DNA from: Paenibacillus turicensis
Lineage (GTDB): Bacteria > Bacillota > Bacilli > Paenibacillales > Paenibacillaceae
NCBI RefSeq assembly: GCF_017873435.1
Contig: NZ_JAGGKG010000006.1
Span: forward strand, 1-64,000
DNA: 64,000 bases
Reading direction: 5' to 3'
The notes under the pieces were generated by a model. It worked only from the letters and a program-made list of their open reading frames with translations, ran no database searches and was not told the DNA's origin. The translations under genes and the position numbers were made by a program. How positions within the stretch are numbered: the stretch's first letter is position 1; each line of letters begins with the position of its first letter. Below, piece by piece: positions 62,814 through 64,000 of the stretch.

Positions 62814-63185
62814 TCAATCACTCTTTTCTGCGTAGCTATTCATTGAATCTATAATAGTAAATATTCTCCACTTCCTGCTCGAACCCCTTCCTCATTTCGA
62901 CTCGATTCTACATAAGGAAAAAGGTATGTGGCATTCAACTTTTACAACCATCCTGACTTTATAAAAACGTATTCTAAGCAGGCTAGTGGTATATTAATTT
63001 TCAATTCGGAATTTATAAACCACTCATATTCCTAATAAATTTCTGTTCGGAGGATATAAAACACTCAAGACAAGTTAAAACCCCAATCCACATCGTGACT
63101 GGGGTTAATGTAAAGTTCCTTCCTGGGTAGACCGGGTTGAGTGGGTTCTGTGGTCAGACTGGACTATTTAATAATGTAGAAATCA
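62814..63185. other. Gap of 372 nt
   Basis: This AT-rich gap should hold the promoter of the GNAT gene and contains the hairpin at 63077-63106 after the 63186 gene. I see no further gene, repeat or RNA. Confidence 0.55.
63077..63106 (-). terminator. Hairpin after the 63186 gene
   Basis: AACCCCA / TGGGGTT (63100-63106 with 63079-63085 on the minus strand) is followed by TTAACTTG. The T-run is weak, so this is a modest terminator candidate. Confidence 0.5.
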
Positions 63186-64000
63186 TTATCCGTTTTTACC
63201 ACCGAAGTTCGATGATACTTCTTTATATAAGGTTACCAATACTTTCTTAACGGCTTCGTAAGCTTGGAATATCATATCCTCTGCAGACTGTCCAGCGTCT
63301 GAGAAGTTACCTATTAAAACGTAAAAACATACTATTAATACGATACTGAAGAATCCCCATATTAGCAAATTTCCGACTGAACTAAAGAAACTCTTTATCC
63401 CATTGTGTAAAACTGTGAACAAAACTTTTACTGGGTCTTTGAAGAGTGTCCGAATCGTCCAGTCTACTGCGATACCAACTCGGTCGGCTGCAGTTTTCCT
63501 ATTTACGTTTGCGTACTCTTGCTCCAGTTGTTCATCTGTAAGCGATAAGACTTCGTCATCAACTTTATCGATGTAAAGTGTACCTTGAGTCGAAGGGACT
63601 GAATTCAAATTAGACACACTGAGATTAAATTGTGTGGTATCTATTGCTTTACGAGTTTCAGCGAAAAGTTTTTCGCTCTTCTCAAGTATAATATCGAGTT
63701 CGGACTGATTAGGTTCTGGATCAGTCGATTCTGCATCAGTCGATTCATCAGAATGAATGGTTAGTCCGAATGAGGGTACCTTCTCAGATTCTGCCGCTGG
63801 AATGTCGAGCGAATCTTTCTGATGTTCGGTAGCTCCTTTTTCATCTGTTAGAGGTACAGCATCGACTTCGGCTGCTTCTACAACTGCTTCGACTAAATCA
63901 GTTTCCTCTACCGACGATGTGGTGTATGACATCGACTGGTTAAAATTGCGACTCGGATCGATACTTACCCCGATACCTGCATTGATCTCGCTATCGTCAG
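63186..64000 (-). CDS. Membrane protein with acidic N-terminal region, partial at window edge
   Basis: The visible part has a low-complexity acidic stretch (many Glu, Ser, Thr and Asp), a helical region, and one membrane segment (LIWGFFSIVLIVCFYVLIG) near the C-terminus, with a short tail SSNFGGKNG. The frame stays open to the window edge: codons before the ATG at 63932 read INAGIGVSIDPSRNFNQS, and no ribosome binding site precedes that ATG. The gene therefore most likely starts beyond 64000. The architecture is like scaffold or secretion-type proteins, but I cannot name it. Confidence 0.65.
   Translation of the reverse strand, partial: DDSEINAGIGVSIDPSRNFNQSMSYTTSSVEETDLVEAVVEAAEVDAVPLTDEKGATEHQKDSLDIPAAESEKVPSFGLTIHSDESTDAESTDPEPNQSELDIILEKSEKLFAETRKAIDTTQFNLSVSNLNSVPSTQGTLYIDKVDDEVLSLTDEQLEQEYANVNRKTAADRVGIAVDWTIRTLFKDPVKVLFTVLHNGIKSFFSSVGNLLIWGFFSIVLIVCFYVLIGNFSDAGQSAEDMIFQAYEAVKKVLVTLYKEVSSNFGGKNG

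Larger units (their letters stand above)
21168..64000. mobile_element. Integrated element in maf, at least 42.8 kb, right end not reached
   Basis: The element begins at the split maf gene with a large serine recombinase and continues to the window edge. It holds a P4/D5-type helicase gene, a type I restriction-modification locus, several nuclease-fold proteins, HEPN and PIN proteins, a UvrD-like helicase, a tyrosine recombinase operon and many unknown genes, most on the minus strand with individual terminators. I find no phage structural, lysis, conjugation or relaxase gene in the visible part. It is enriched in a polar TACCCC motif compared with the flanking chromosome. Confidence 0.85.

Noticed and set aside
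1..64000. tRNA genes
   Set aside because: I looked for GTTCRA-type arms with CCA-proximal stems in the gaps and found none that I could support; the integrase site is in maf, not in a tRNA gene.

Overview
The window looks like a chromosome segment from an endospore-forming Gram-positive bacterium of the Bacillales. I favour the genus Brevibacillus or a close relative. The reasons are the sporulation genes (safA, spo0B, spoIVFA, spoIVFB), ribosome binding sites of the GGAGG type, frequent TTG and GTG starts, a Bacillus-like order pheB-obg-spo0B-rpmA-prp-rplU-rng-spoIVFB-spoIVFA-minD-minC-mreD-mreC-mreB-radC-maf, and an rng gene, which B. subtilis lacks. The genus is inference; the order Bacillales is well supported.

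Region 1 (1-21,168) is conserved chromosome, nearly all on the minus strand. The left edge holds the first 312 nt of a 16S rRNA gene with its leader and promoter. Next come safA, an unknown gene, and an amino-acid cluster (pheB-hom-thrB-pheA-ilvE). After these are obg and spo0B, the L21/Prp/L27 ribosomal operon with an RNA leader, and RNase G. The SpoIVFA/SpoIVFB pair of the sigma-K checkpoint and a cell-shape and division block (rodA, minD, minC, mreD, mreC, mreB) follow, and the block ends with radC. A 187-bp MITE-like repeat with 17-bp terminal inverted repeats lies next to rodA, and a half copy touches the end of obg.

Region 2 (about 21,168 to beyond 64,000) is an integrated element of at least 42.8 kb. 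It has split maf: only the last ~47 codons of maf remain beside radC, and a large serine recombinase gene runs across the junction, so its last residues and stop codon are chromosomal maf sequence. The 5' part of maf should lie to the right of the window. The element carries a P4/D5-type replicative helicase but, within the window, no capsid, tail, conjugation or relaxase gene.

The element cargo reads like a defence and recombination island. It includes a type I restriction-modification locus with an extra half-size specificity gene and twin palindromes. A three-gene row encodes a HEPN-motif protein, an AbiJ-like nuclease and another nuclease-fold protein. Other cargo includes a zinc-ribbon protein of 721 residues, a PIN-domain protein, a UvrD-like helicase with a coiled-coil front end, a nuclease-HIRAN fusion, paired membrane PH-like proteins, and paired XRE regulators behind a divergent promoter. 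There is also a five-gene operon headed by a tyrosine recombinase that includes a serine-recombinase-like protein lacking the catalytic serine. Many cargo genes are single units with their own terminator.

At the DNA level, the hexamer TACCCC occurs more than 30 times on the plus strand of the element. I could not find its complement on that strand. It occurs in coding and non-coding DNA alike and also runs against genes of the opposite strand, so it behaves as a polar DNA motif and not as a codon effect. Family calls rest on reading motifs by eye; no database search was possible.
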